Shown here piece after piece: positions 24,669 to 36,900 of a DNA stretch of 64,000 nucleotides (positions are counted from its first letter, which is position 1; the number at the start of each line of letters is the position of its first letter). The stretch is taken from positions 965,182,281-965,246,280 of the forward strand of contig OY856412.1 of NCBI GenBank assembly GCA_963693085.1, given 5' to 3'. The position numbers and the translations under genes are program-made. A model generated the notes under the pieces. It ran no database searches. It was not told where the DNA came from and was given only the letters and a program-made list of their open reading frames with translations. Source of the DNA: Alisma plantago-aquatica. Lineage: Eukaryota; Streptophyta; Magnoliopsida; Alismatales; Alismataceae.

Positions 24669-25690
24669 ATGAGAGCATACAACCTTTATAGAATGGAACA
24701 TCAGACTCTTCTAGCCTTTATTGATAATCTTAAGACTCACATCTTGCTAAAAGGTACTAGGGGTGTATCGACAGTCGAGACTGTTTGCTACTTCCTCCGG
24801 ATGGATGGCCGTGGGCATAACAATTGTGGTTTAGCAGAGGACTACATCCACTCAGGTGAGACAATAAGCAGAAAATTCAATGGGGCTTTGGACACAATTT
24901 GTTAGTTGTGTCATGGGTATATCATCATGCCTACCACATCCACAATGACACACCATCAGATCACAAACAACCCATTGTTCAACCCGTACTTCAAGGTGCC
25001 AATTAACATGATGCCATAATTATACTTGCCATACTGATATTTTTCAGTGAAATTTGCTACTACCATACCTTTATTTTAGGATTCTATTGAGGCACTTGAT
25101 AGGACATACATTCCTGTGTTGGTTGATAGGCAAAAGTAGAATTGTTATTTCAACAAGAAAGGATTTGTCTCAGCATACGTCATGAGTGTTGTAAAATTTT
25201 ACATGGAGTTTACATACATTTATGACAGGGTGGGAGGGTTTTGCAATAGACATGATGGTCCTCTAGTAAAAAATGATGACAGAGGGGTGTTAAAGTCCCT
25301 CATAGTAAGTATTACCTATTGGATGCAGGATATGCCAACACCCCTCAATTTACTACCCCATTTCACAACACAAATTATCACTTGGCTGAGTTTAGAGGAG
25401 GAAATGATCAATGACAACATAAGAAGGAATAGTAAATCCACTAACATGCACAATTAATAAATGTTGTTGAGAGATCGATGTGTTGAAAAGGCGATTTTCT
25501 TATCTAAAAAAAGATACAACATATCACATCCATCCACAATGTGGCATAATAGTAGCATGTTATATCCTCCAAAACTTCATACAACATCTACAAGATGGTG
25601 ACATTATGATGGACAACGATGAGGGGGGCAATTTTGGTTCTGTAAGACCAAAAAATGAAGCAGAGTTAAACTCCCTTCATTAAAATACCC
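24669..25690 (+). pseudogene. PIF/Harbinger DDE transposase remnant
   Basis: The frame 24669-24905 reads RGVSTVETVCYFLRM and IHSGETISRKFNGALDTI, matching the helix-turn-helix region of plant Harbinger transposases. After a gap with an intron-like stretch, DSIEALDRTYIPV gives the first catalytic Asp (codon 25098-25100). NRHDGPL gives the second (25254-25256). NVVERS gives the catalytic Glu (25469-25471), followed in a shifted frame by LKRRFSYLKK (25483 on). The tail ILQNFIQ is typical of the family C-terminus. Several stops and frameshifts make it inactive. It would have cut and joined DNA ends in the nucleus. Confidence 0.8.
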
Positions 25691-26639
25691 AAGATAATGT
25701 CTGGGAAGGTGATGTACTATGTGAGGGAATTAGTGACCTTATTTGGGATACTCGTTGACTAGGATGTGTACATTGACCATACATGTCTTTTCATATAATT
25801 AAGATTTTCTAAATGTAATTATATGTAGTATTAATAACCGTTGAATAATATCATGTTGATGTCAAACTAGTAGACACTAAATTAGACTGTGTGGCCTAAT
25901 ATTATGTTGGATAATATCGTTGATGTCAAGAAAGTATGATTTGTGTCATACGACTGTGATGTTTAAGTAAAAGTGTCAAATGATTTATGATAAACTTAGG
26001 TTCTCCTTAAATGGATAGTGGAATGCCCTCATGTCTGTGTGACCTTTCTTGCACCATGTGAGTATGTGAATAATTTTCAATTCGAAGACAACAACTCCCA
26101 TGGGCCCTATTTTATATGTGGATAGGGGTCTACTTCAAACCAAATGTCGTATAATGTTGTCTGTGTAATAGGGACAACTACAAAAATGACTTATCTAATA
26201 ATTTTAAGGGAAAATTGATAGAGTAATATATCTCTTCGGTTCCTTAAAGAAAATCACCACGGTTGACAAACTTATAAAACACAGGCTACACTGTATTTAT
26301 ATCATCGACTGTTTCACAAATAAACTGACGACATAGATAGCCCGCAAAAATACAACTCTGTGCAAATTTTTGGGAGGCATTTCATTTTCCTCCAAACATC
26401 CCATGTCATCAGTTTGTTGAAAAACAATCGACGATATACAAATAATAACCCTGAGCGTCTACTCATATGAAAAAAGTGTTTGAGCCAAATGTCCTGCAAA
26501 ATATTTTTCCCCTAAATTGGATTTTCTCATTGTTTGTCATGACATAAGCTGACAAGATAAAGTTACATCGATGATTTTTTAAAATAACTGACGATATATA
26601 TTTTAGTTGACCCCACCAGAAACCCTTTTCCCTCTTTAT

Positions 26640-27090
26640 CTCCCCACGAGCCTACTATTTGATTGCCCTCTCACGATACCCCTAGTGATCACCGCCGCTG
26701 CTCCTCCTCCTCCTCCTCTGTTGCTCCTCCTCCTCTGAGCTCCACCGCTCCTCCTCCTCTAAGCTCTGCCAGTTCTCATCTTCCAGTCTTCCTCCATGCT
26801 CCTCCTCCATATCACCTTCCCCTGACCTACCGCACAATAAGCACTATTCTCCGGCGAGCATCAATTGACGAGGTCCGACACTCATCTTCCAATGCTACTT
26901 CTCCTTCTCTATCATCTACTCCTCTTGGTCCTACTCCTCCTCTGCTGACACCTACTCCTCCTGCTACTATGGTTCCACCAACTCTTCCTTCTACTGTTGA
27001 TCGAGCTCCTTGTGTGTAAGCTTCTCACTTCCTCCTCCTCTTCCCATGCCACTACATGCCTCCTCCTACTTCGACGCCTCCACAGGTAAC
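26640..27090 (+). other. CT-rich Pro/Ser-coding leader inside CACTA element
   Basis: An open frame at 26663-27019 is almost all Ser, Pro and Thr because the DNA is a CTCCTCCT-type tract. It may be the first exon or leader of the CACTA transcript. A GTAACTCC just after CCACAG at 27088 could be a splice donor. Low complexity means no function can be inferred. Confidence 0.4.
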
Positions 27091-28270
27091 TCCATGATAG
27101 TTTTGACCTAATTTGTGGATAAAACTCATTTCTTTTATTGAAATCAGTAACTCCATGATGATTAGAGATCCTAATGGTTCAGACTATGTTATGATATGAT
27201 GGTGTATCTCTAGGTACACTAGTGATAACCTATTGTGATAATTGAATGTATGTTGCAATATTGAATACAATGGCATATCTTGTGATAATGTGATAATTGA
27301 ATGGATGTTAAAATTTTGAATACGATGGTGTATGTATGTTGAATGTATGTTGAAATGTTGAATACAATGTTTATCTCTTGAACTTACTAATCATGAAAAT
27401 TTTATGCACTATTATGAGACTTTGGACCCTAAATTGTACATATATGACTTAAACCTTGAAATAATCATAGGAAATTGGTGGAACCTCAAAATGTCTTGAA
27501 ACTTGAAACACAGATTCATGACAGTCCCTAAATCAGTAAAAGATCAAATATACTAATAAACAACTTGAACCGAACTTGACAAAATCCCTAAAATGGAGCT
27601 ATTTGGGGTGAGTGATAAGAATATTATACATGCATGTGATCTTATCTGAATCAGGTGTTTCTTGTGATCTAGATGGTCAATGATAGGTCAAAAACCTTTG
27701 GACTCATGTACGTTCCTTAATAATTATATCATTATGATTTTCTTTCTTAAACCTTGATATATATATATGCATGCTTAATTACTTACTTAAATATGTATGC
27801 TAAATTACTCACAAATTAGGTCAAAGTATAACCCTAATTTCCAAACCATGTTGTTGGCCTAGAAACTCATCCAAGATTTACTCATTAGGAGTAAACCTTG
27901 GATAGTCCTTGATTTGGGACTATTCTTGAGCACTTCATCTCACTTAGTATGTAATTGTATAATGTATGTTTGACTTCAATAAATTTCAACAACACTTCCC
28001 CTTTTGTTCTCTGAGTACATATGTAGGTGGGTATTTGCTCAGCTACATCAGTCTACTTGGAGAACTATGGGGAAATGCTGCTAAAATTTATTGAAATCAA
28101 ACACGCATTATACACTTACTAGTGAGATGAATTGCTCAAGAATGGAATAGGTGGTACATTCATGAATGTGAATGTTAATATATAATTAGGTCTCAATTTA
28201 AACATATTTTTTTCCCTCTTGAAATTAACTTATTAGCGAACTCCTAATGAGCTACTCGTCTCACATATGA
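27091..28270. other. CACTA non-coding region with hairpins
   Basis: No coding signature. It holds short tandem repeats (TGATAATTGAATGTATGTTG-like units at 27236-27370), a small hairpin at 27870-27902 and a large one at 27920-28150. Confidence 0.5.
27920..28150. repeat. Hairpin of about 230 bp inside the CACTA element
   Basis: The left arm (CTATTCTTGAGCACTTCATC ... TTGACTTCAATAAATTTCAA ... GTTCTCTGAGTA) is complementary to the right arm (TACTTGGAGAAC ... AAATTTATTGAAATCAAA ... GATGAATTGCTCAAGAAT) over about 105 bp with scattered mismatches. The tip contains TATTTGCTCAG. No clear duplicated flank was found, so it may be a small MITE or a foldback that arose in place. Confidence 0.75.
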
Positions 28271-28275
28271 TCATA

Positions 28276-30662
28276 GAATGAATCGATCATGGATGTCTAA
28301 TCTAAATTGCTACACTCTAGAGTTTGTTCATGGTCTCTATGAGTTTCTAAGATTTGTAGAGGAACATAGCTAACAACCTAGAGATAGGTTCTATTGCCCC
28401 TGTAGAAATTGTAGTAACAACTTGAAAGTTGACACTATTGACATGGTCAAATATCATGTCACTTGCAATGAGATTGTACATATGTATACATAATGGTACA
28501 ATCATGGAGATATTCTTAGTATGATATCAACATATGTCAGTACAGGTAGTTGTGTCAAAAAAGAAATGGTTGACATTGTTGATGAGAATGAACAAATTCC
28601 AACATACATGATTGATGTGATGTTAGATAGTTGTAGGGTAAATGTTATAGATCCACCTCCCTTGTTTTGGAAATGATGTGCATGATGTTGAGAAACACTT
28701 ATACTTAGGTTATACTAAGTTTATGAAGTTGAACGTTGTGTTGAGATCGTATAATATGAAGGATGGAGCCACAAAAGCTTCACTTCTCTGTTGTCTTTGT
28801 TTGAAATAAGTTCTCCCTGAAGGCAATGAGCTTCCAATCTCAATGTACAAAACAAAAAAGATGTTGTCCCCAATCAAAATGGAGGCTAAGAAGATACCTG
28901 CATGCCCAAATGACTGTGCTCTGTTTTAAAAGGAATATTCTGATATGAAAGAATGCCCAAAATGTGGGGCATCTAGGTATAAAAGGATGACATTGAGTAA
29001 GACTAAAACCAAGTCTCCTGCCAAAGTGATGTGATATATGCCTATAATAACATGGTTTCAATGCTTGTTTGCTAATACTATAGATGCAAAAAAATTACCT
29101 TGGCGTGCAGAGGTAAAGAAAAACAACAATGGTATGCTATGACATGCGTCTGATTCCCCTCTATGAAAGAAGTGTATACCAAATTTGGAAAAGAAGCCAG
29201 AAATTTAAGACTTGGACTTTGTACTAGTGGCATGAATCCATATAGAACATTACGTAGGAAACATATCACTTTTGGCATGTCATGATTGTCATATACAATC
29301 TTCCTCTATGGTTGTGTATGAAGAATAAATACGTCATGTAGTCCTTGACGATATCGAGCCCCAAACCACCTATCAATGATATTGATGTTTACCTTGAAAC
29401 TCTGATTGATGACCTAAAGAAACTCTTAGGAGAAGGTGTGATGACTTATGATGCTTTGTGTGGACAAATGTTTAATTTACACGCTACATTGTTTTGCTTT
29501 ATTAATAACTTTCAAGCTTATGGGAACTTGTATGGCTACAACGTCATAGGAACAAAGGCATGTCCTATACATGAGGAAAATACTAATTCAATCTAACTAA
29601 AACATGGTGATAAGACTGTATATCTTGGTCATTGAAGGTTTCTGCCAAAGGTTCATACTTACTGAAAGTTGGACAAACATTCAATGGATCAACTGAGGAA
29701 CATAGTGCTCCTAAACTTATGTCGGGGATGATGTTTATGCAAGAGTAAACAACATTGTCAATCATATTGGTAAGAGACCATGTACTACTACCATAGGTGA
29801 AAAGTCTTTATTTAAAAAGAGGTTGATATTTTGGGATCTACCTTATCAGAGTTCTTTGACAATTCAACATTATATTGATGTCATGCATGTTGAGATGTTT
29901 GTGATAACATCATTGGCACTTTGTTGAATATAAAAGGCAAGAGCAAAGATGGCATCAAATCTAGAATGGACCTACGTGAAATGGGTATAAGGAAAGAATT
30001 AAAAAGATAAGTTACCAAGGGCCGCCACACATATATTTACCTCATGCTTGTTATACATTGTCTATATAGGAGAAGAGAACTTTTTTTGAGTGCTTGCTTA
30101 ATGTTAAGGTACAACAAGGATACTCAACCAATATACTTAGATTGGTGTCAATGAAGGATCTGAAGCTGATAGGGCATAATTTCATGACTGTCACACTCTA
30201 ATGCAACATATATTACCTATGACTATTCGATTTATCTGACCACAGTCTGTAAGGTTTGAAATCATGAGGCTTTGCTTCTTCTTCAACACTCGATGCATCA
30301 AAGTAACTAATTCTAAGATTCTAGATAAGTTGCAAAGAGAAGTGGTTGTTACCCTATGCCAACTTGAGCACTATTTCCCCCCTTCATTCTTTAATATCAT
30401 GGTACATCTAGTTGTCCATTTGACTAGGGAAGTAAAAATATTGGCTCCAGTTTTCTTGCATTGGATGTATCCTTTTAAGCGGTACATGAGTGTTTTTAAA
30501 GGTAAAGGTTGGAACTGTTGTGGGCCTGAAGGGAGTATCATTGAGGGCTATGTTTCTAGGGAAGTTAGGGACTTTTGCAATGACTTTTTGAGTTGCAATG
30601 AAACTCTTGCTAATATTGTGAATCTTGACATTTATTCTGGCAAAGGTACTTCAGGAGAATGA
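28276..30662 (+). pseudogene. CACTA TNP2-type transposase remnant
   Basis: Begins with the transposase-associated domain (RSWMSNLNCYTLEFVHGLYE-like, then FYCPCRNCSNN, near 28280-28440). It continues with MKLNVVLRSYNMKDGATKAS and a CPNDCALF ... KECPKCGASRYK zinc-ribbon-like block (28720-28985). A conserved 132-residue open end (30264-30662) has LQREVVVTLCQLEHYFPPSF, HWMYPFKRYMSVFKGKG and PEGSIIEGYVSREV, a strong TNP2/DUF4218 signature. Many stops and shifts between 28990 and 30260 make it non-functional. Confidence 0.88.
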
Positions 30663-30683
30663 TAGATAAATATCAGTCATGAG

Positions 30684-31476
30684 ATGTGGGAACAAGCACA
30701 CTTGTATGTTTTACGCAACATTGGTGATGTGGGTATTTATATCACCAAACACACCAACGAGGTCATGACAAGTATCCTCGAGCCAGTTCAATGTGGCTTT
30801 CTAGAGAGCATAATTAGACATTTATTAGGTGGTTTGAAGAGAAAGTATTCTATCAACTATCTCAAACACCAAATAATGTTACAAAAATATCAAATGTCTC
30901 ACGTATAAGCCAAAGATGCACATTACATCTTATGAAGGGTTTGACAAAAATGGATTTTCATACTACACAAAACGTCAAGATGATAAGAGTTTCATCCAAA
31001 ATACAGGGATCACTCTTTAAGCATCTTCATTTTATTTTTCTATTTCCAAGGATAAGAGTCCATCTAAATAAAAGATGTCTTATTAAGGTGTCATTGAAAA
31101 CATTTGGAAAATTGACTGCACAGAGTTTAGAGTTACATTATTTAGGTGTAAGTGGGTTGATAACAACAAAAGAGTTATAGTTGATGAACTTGATTTCACA
31201 ATAGTGAATTTTGAGTAGATATGCGAGAAGGATGAATTTTTCATCATGGAATCATAGACAAAGTAGGTATTCTATATTGATGATCATGTAATAGAAAATT
31301 GGCATATCGTTCTTCATGGGAAAAGACAGTTCATTTCAGATCCTATTGATGAAGAAGCGTACTATGACAAGTATTATGACTCTAGTCCATTCTCTGTTGT
31401 CTTACCAAGTGTAAATGTTGAATCTAATACTGATGACCATACATATGAAGATCATACAGAAGAGAGACTAATTTAA
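30684..31476 (+). pseudogene. CACTA transposase tail with DUF4216-like region
   Basis: WEQAHLYVLRNIGDVGIYITKH (30687 on) is the usual C-terminal linker after TNP2. Further on, pieces in shifting frames read KWVDNNKRVIVDELDFTIVN, QVFYIDDHVIENWHIVLHGK and a VVLP block, which fit the DUF4216 domain often fused to plant CACTA transposases. The region ends in an acidic tail (TDDHTYEDHTEE) at about 31475. Confidence 0.75.
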
Positions 31477-31642
31477 GGTATACTACATGTAATATCATAT
31501 GTTATTTGTATTATATAACATGTTTATTTTTTCATATGTGATATGAATTTTTCATATGTGATCTTACTTTTTAATATGTGATTTGACTTAGAATTTTTCA
31601 TATGTGATCCAATTTTTCATATGTTTACTTTTTATTTTATAG

Positions 31643-33350
31643 ATGGCATCTGACCAGGAGCACAATGATCTCGAGCGTCAGGATCCTAAGCATGAGGATC
31701 CTATTGGGCCTCCTGACCAGGGTGATGATGGTATTGATAAATCCAAACATAAGAGAGGGATAATTTTGTTGAATATTGCCTTAAATAGGGAAGGGAAGAA
31801 GGGTGTCATTGAATTTAACGAAGTAGGCACATTGATTACTAAAGAGTCCATCAGCTACTTGGGGCCCTTCATCGAAGCAAAATGCCTATCCATGTTGATG
31901 ATTGGAGACAAGTGAGTAAAGCTACTAAAGACCTCATTTTGATGGAGTTTGAGGTGAGATATATACATTTACAATTTTTAGTCTTTTCCTATTCATTCTT
32001 TTCACATTTAAAAAAAGTAGTGCTTATTTAACCTTTTTAGGGTCAGTATGAGCTTGATGAAAAGTTGCATCACAAGCATGTTATGCAGCTTGTCGAGAAA
32101 ATACATAGAGATTGGCGTACAATCCTCACAAGAGACTACATCTTTGGAGACAAGAAGGATAAGGACCCCACTATGCAATGGCCCTATCTTGATAAAAAAG
32201 TGTGGCTGGAGTTTGTTGAGCAAAAAAATAGATGCATTCAAGGTATTGAGTTAATTACATTCTTATGATTAGTTAACAATATTTCTTATTAAATTAATTG
32301 GCCCATTTACGATGTTAAAAAAGAAAGGCGTGACAAGAATATACACAACCATCGGTTGGGTTCAAGTGGTTATATTAAACTCCTCCTATTGAGAGAGAAA
32401 GAGAAAGTACCTTCTACTTCTACTCCTTGTACTGATGGATCTTCTAGTGTTTCTAGATGGTTTCCTCACTATATTGAGTGGGCAGATATGAGGAAAAACA
32501 AAACCGAAGAAATCTCCATCCAAGCAACCCAGGAGGTGGCTTTAAAAATGGCAAATTTCTTGGTCTCATAATGCATGTATATGTTCTTTTTTCCCTAGAT
32601 TGTTAAGTTTTACTGGTTAGTCAGTTTTGATTATGAATAGTTGGAGCTAGCTCAGCAAATATAGGAGGGCAAGTTCACCCCTCAAGGCACACATGATGAA
32701 ATGATGGCTGCTCTAGGGATGGAAGAGCACCATGGACGTCTTAGGGATTTTATAGCTAGGTTTGGGCTAAAATCATTTTTGGTGCATCCCAGCAAAAGTG
32801 CAAATCTGCTAAGAAAGGGGGAACGGATCAAGAGGACATGGAAAGATTGATACCTACAACCTTGGAGGAGTTTAAGGCTTCTTAGGTGGCGCAAGATCCT
32901 CTAGCAGTCACAGAACCTGTACAACTTCACACGCCCACAAAGGGTATTCGGAGTAGTCCTTCAGACCCACATAGTATGGCCGGGGTAAGATTCAATATAA
33001 GTCAATATATATATATATATGTTATGATAAAGTAATCCCTCAAGTTGAAATATATGTGTGTCAATTTAAATGTTGCATTTTATAAAAATGTAGGTGGCCA
33101 GAAAATTCTGTCTTGCCATTGATGTTCCATCATGCAATGTCTTGGTAGATATTAAGGCTTATCCACTCACTTATATGGTTCATGGTGTTCCCCTTCTCAC
33201 TGATCATGTTCATGTGAACGTCATATGTATCATTCCAATATGGAGAGAAGCACCTCTCCCATACGTGCACTCGCATGCCGCCACTGTCAGAGAAGTAGAA
33301 GGCGACTTTATTGGGTGTCCCAAATGACTCATTGTATTTCTTGAGGTATG
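31643..33350 (+). pseudogene. CACTA second gene (TNPA-like / Transposase_24 type) remnant
   Basis: An acidic N-terminus (ATG 31643) is followed by LNREGKKGVIEFNEVG, then after an intron-like gap by LHHKHVMQLVEKIHRDWRTI and KDPTMQWPYLDKKVWLEFVE. A DKNIHNHRLGSSGYI block (32336 on) matches the NR..H.GGS region of plant Transposase_24 proteins. A last piece (33091-33350) with YMVHGVPLLTDHVHVNVI and ATVREVEGDFIGCPK resembles the C-terminal domain common in these CACTA proteins. The protein would bind subterminal repeats. Exons are separated by AT-rich introns and at least some are frame-broken. Confidence 0.7.
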
Positions 33351-35170
33351 ACATATGTATATTGAGTTTATATGTAATTGGAAGCTAATATGAAAATACA
33401 TGCATACAAACCATAACATCTAAGAAGCCCCCTAGGGTTCCAAAGCCTCCGCCCCCACATTTTATTCTACATGATTTGTTTGACTCCTCAGGCCCTAACT
33501 AGTAAGGTGTTGAGAGTATGGTTAGACAATATCGAGCAATCAGATACCACAGTGATCGACCTTTGGGAGGAGGTCGTAGGTATATATAAAAAACATCATT
33601 ATAGTGTTGACAGATGTTTCTAAGCTATTTTAGTATCTATGAATGAATACATTAGTGATAGAACTTTGGATACAATGAGTCTGAACACCTCAGTCATATG
33701 TGAAAAATGCATATTTTATAATTGTTTCCTATATATTAACTAATTATTGCATATTATATATATGTTCAATAATTTGTATTACATAACTAATGAGGTCAGA
33801 ATATCAAATGTGGCATTTCTAATGACATCAATGATCAACAATGTAGTTAGATATTCGAGTGGCATCAAAGATTATGTGACTACCACAATGGAGGTTTTTG
33901 TTGCTTCCTGGACCATGATCATAACTCCCTTCAATGTTGTGTAAGTTTTGGGCTTGTTGTATATATTTCTAACTTACAAGTACAATTGTTGTGGAATTTA
34001 ATTTTTATTTTATTTTCCTTCTATTCAATCAGAAATAAGAATTAGAGTTATTAATGATTGTTCCTGAGAACTATATTATGTATTTCTTTGATCATTCATT
34101 TATAAAAATAACACCAAATGAGGGAAAATCCAATGAAATTGGCAGTTCACCCGTAAGTATAGTCATATTTGTTAATGTTTGCATCATATGACAGTTTAGT
34201 AATGCAACATATATGTTAATTTTACTTATAGGGGTGTGAAAGCATTCCGTAGCGACGGAGGGGAAGTAGATAAAAAATAAATTAGTAGCTTAAAGGAGTG
34301 TTGATGTAGTCTTCACATTCCAATGCATATACATTACCAACTCTGCTTAATTACATATATTAATGTAATTGTAAATCTATAGTGCCATGTACAAGATAAT
34401 GATTAGGCATGTGCATATTATGTGATGTTGTACATGCAGACGATTGTCAAGAACACGACGCTGATCAAATATATAGAGAAGGTAATTTTATCGATCTTGA
34501 ATCATAATTAGTGAAGTAGTCTCATTTGATAATACAACCACTCAAATATAATTTGAATTATGTCTTATTCTCTTTGTAGCTTTTTGAACTTCCAAATCTT
34601 ATACATTGGAGCAGCTGAATGACCTATGAGAACATTGGGCAAACTGGTTCATAAAAAATGTGTACTTGTGTAATAATTGTGAGGGTTGATTGATATTTTT
34701 GTAATTGAAACTTTGATGTCCAATTTTTGTTTGTTATATTATTATACATTGTGGACTTAAAATATATGTCTATTGATGTTGATATATATTCATGCATATC
34801 TATTTGTGAATTGAATACTAAGTGCACGGGGAGGAGAATGATGTGCATTTGTGCATATTTATAAAATTTGAATGTGTGACTGGGAAGTGAATCAATTGAT
34901 CTATGAGTTCATGCATATGCGTGTGAATTTGAAGTGAAAAATGGATAGAATGTTGAGGTTTTTTGGCCTATTTGTACATATCGTATCACATGTATATGTG
35001 TATTATCTTTCTTATTGCAAGTTTGTCGGCCCATTGTTAAGATACGATGCTTGTAGAGGCCTGTAGTTATGATGAACTTTAAGTTCTAATGAACTTTAAG
35101 TTCTGATGAACTGTAGGCAGTAGACATGCTAGAAGCCAGACATCAGGTCTGTAGGCCTGCTATATAAAAA
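33351..35170. other. CACTA 3' part, weak coding traces only
   Basis: Around 33480-33580 and 34030-34150 short peptides (RVWLDNIEQSDTTVIDLWEE; then an LLMIVPENYIMYFFDHSFI-like piece) may be decayed exons, possibly of the Ulp1-like gene some CACTA elements carry. The evidence is too weak to name. The rest is AT-rich non-coding DNA. Confidence 0.3.
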
Positions 35171-35629
35171 TATAGACATTTCTCATCAGTTATTTCAGAA
35201 CAACTGACTACATACACATACTTTGTCAGTTACTTGTAGAAAAATGACATGATATCCCATAATTTTCACAGTTTATTAATTGATAAAACCAACAACACAC
35301 TATTCTTAGTTATTTCTCATTCAATAACTGACTAGGAACAATCAAGTGATATCTTTTTTAATACATAATTATCATTACCTCATCAATTCTGTATTATTTA
35401 ACTGATAAGGAAAGATAATAGGAAACCACAATTTCATCATACGCTGCATTTTATGTTGTCAGTTTCATTGTAACGTGGAATTGATGATATATATATATTG
35501 TTAGTTTCTTTTTTCAGAATAACCTATGACATATTATTTGAGTTTTAGCGTCACTCACTTAGTATCAGTTTAAAACTGACAACATATGTCCAAAATAACT
35601 GACAAGATATCCCATTTTATGTAATAGTG

Positions 35630-36640
35630 ATGGACACATTTATAGCACAACTTGCGTTTTCTCACAAAAAACACAAGCAATGGTCTACTTACTATGATTC
35701 TGTATGCTCTATGAAATTAGACAATGGTAGAATAATATCAGAATTAAGTACCCTAGGAGAAGACATGACTATCTTCACGAATGAATGCACCTCCCGACAG
35801 AGTGGTTCCTCAACAGATGAGGAAGGATATAATACATCATGGAAGTAATGTAATTATAATGTCATTTGTATGGTTTGAACTGCCTTTTGCTAATAAATAC
35901 ATAAATTTTAATCTATGGAGGCTGAGAAACAATCTACTACGTTCTATTAGATATCATTTCATACTTCAAAAGTTCGAAGGTGTATGTGTGGTAATGTTGT
36001 CGCATTGAGGATGCGAAGTTGTACAAATTCAACTTCCTTAGTGAAATATCATGGGAAAATGTATTATATTTATTTGGAAAGACATGTTTCGTAAACTACC
36101 TATAGATATATAAATACACTAATATACATATTATTTGTTTCTTGTCAGTAACACAAACCAAATATGTTATAGGGTAAAGATCGGTGCAAATAATTTCAGT
36201 GGGCAATCAATCTTTCTCCAACAATGCTGCATCTGTAGGTTGAGATTAAGTTACTAAATGACAAGTGAAAGATGGTATGGGGATAGGTTATGGACTTGAA
36301 GGAATTTATTGCAATCCATCATGATGTCAAAGATGATTACAAATTGTATCAATATCAATATGATGAACTTTACATTGAAGTGAATCAGTTGAAGGATACA
36401 AATTGCATTTATTAAATTCCTTCACCTCCGATGAAGACATATGGACTTATGTTTGTAGATACAAATGAAAAAAATTTAGATCGTGCAGATGGGCCATGTG
36501 TGTCTTGTTGTCAAACTTACACAATATGTTGTTTGCAAATTATGTCAGCCTTTTTGAATTATCATATCATATCTGCTCATGTTTGTTCAATGCCTTATGA
36601 TTATAATGTATTACACACATGATTGGTAATATGACTGGAC
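35630..36640. other. Flank of CACTA element; no recognised gene
   Basis: Small open frames (35627-35848, 36431-36622) show no family motif. Base composition is like the surrounding repeats. Confidence 0.3.
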
Positions 36641-36900
36641 CAAATAGGATGCCTTATGGTTTATGGTCTAGGAAGGCTAATGAGGCTTGACTTGATGCAT
36701 TGAGATGAAAATATGATATATGGAGATGTGTGGATGGACAATTTACTCGAGAGGCTTGGAGGGAGACACTACGTGAGTGGAAAAATAAAATGGGCATGCC
36801 TTACATGTCTATGGATCATGTTAAAAACTGATTGAAGAACATCAAGAGAGATTTTGTTGGACAAAATCACTTCATGTTGGAGGCCGTAGGGGATTTTCAT
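36640..36900 (+). pseudogene. Second Myb/SANT-like domain fragment
   Basis: GQFTREAWRETLREWKNKMG then LKNIKRDFVGQN (36728-36870) is the same Myb/SANT-like domain as at 22935-23100, and DNA similarity spans about 36640-36870 against 22865-23080. One in-frame stop interrupts it. No transposase was recognised downstream, so this is a separate, partial PIF/Harbinger copy or a part separated by the CACTA insertion. Confidence 0.6.

Larger units (their letters stand above)
22860..25690 (+). mobile_element. Broken PIF/Harbinger DNA transposon
   Basis: A Myb/SANT-like reading frame is followed by a DDE transposase, both on the plus strand. This is the usual two-gene make-up of plant PIF/Harbinger elements. 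Both genes are interrupted by stops and shifts. I could not find convincing terminal inverted repeats or the 3-bp target duplication, so only the coding core is bounded. A CACTA element begins about 480 bp downstream. Confidence 0.75.
26175..35629 (+). mobile_element. Broken CACTA (En/Spm) DNA transposon, about 9.5 kb
   Basis: The right end reads GTAATAGTG (35621-35629), i.e. CACTATTAC outward-in. The left end CAACTACAAAAATG (26175) resembles a CACTACAAAAATG end with one extra A. Both subterminal regions carry scattered copies of AACTGACAAGATAT or AACTGACGATATAT (for example 26315, 26545, 26583, 35573, 35597), typical of CACTA elements. Inside are a TNP2 transposase, a DUF4216-like part and a TNPA-like part in the usual order. 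The 3-bp flanks (gga / atg) do not match, so the ends are probable, not proven. Confidence 0.75.

Noticed and set aside
26663..27019. 118-residue Pro/Ser-rich protein
   Set aside because: Low-complexity CTCCTC tract at the start of the CACTA element. No domain, so not called as a gene.
33960..34160. Ulp1 protease-like exon in the CACTA element
   Set aside because: Only a short YFFDHS-like peptide is visible and no catalytic His/Asp/Cys set could be traced.
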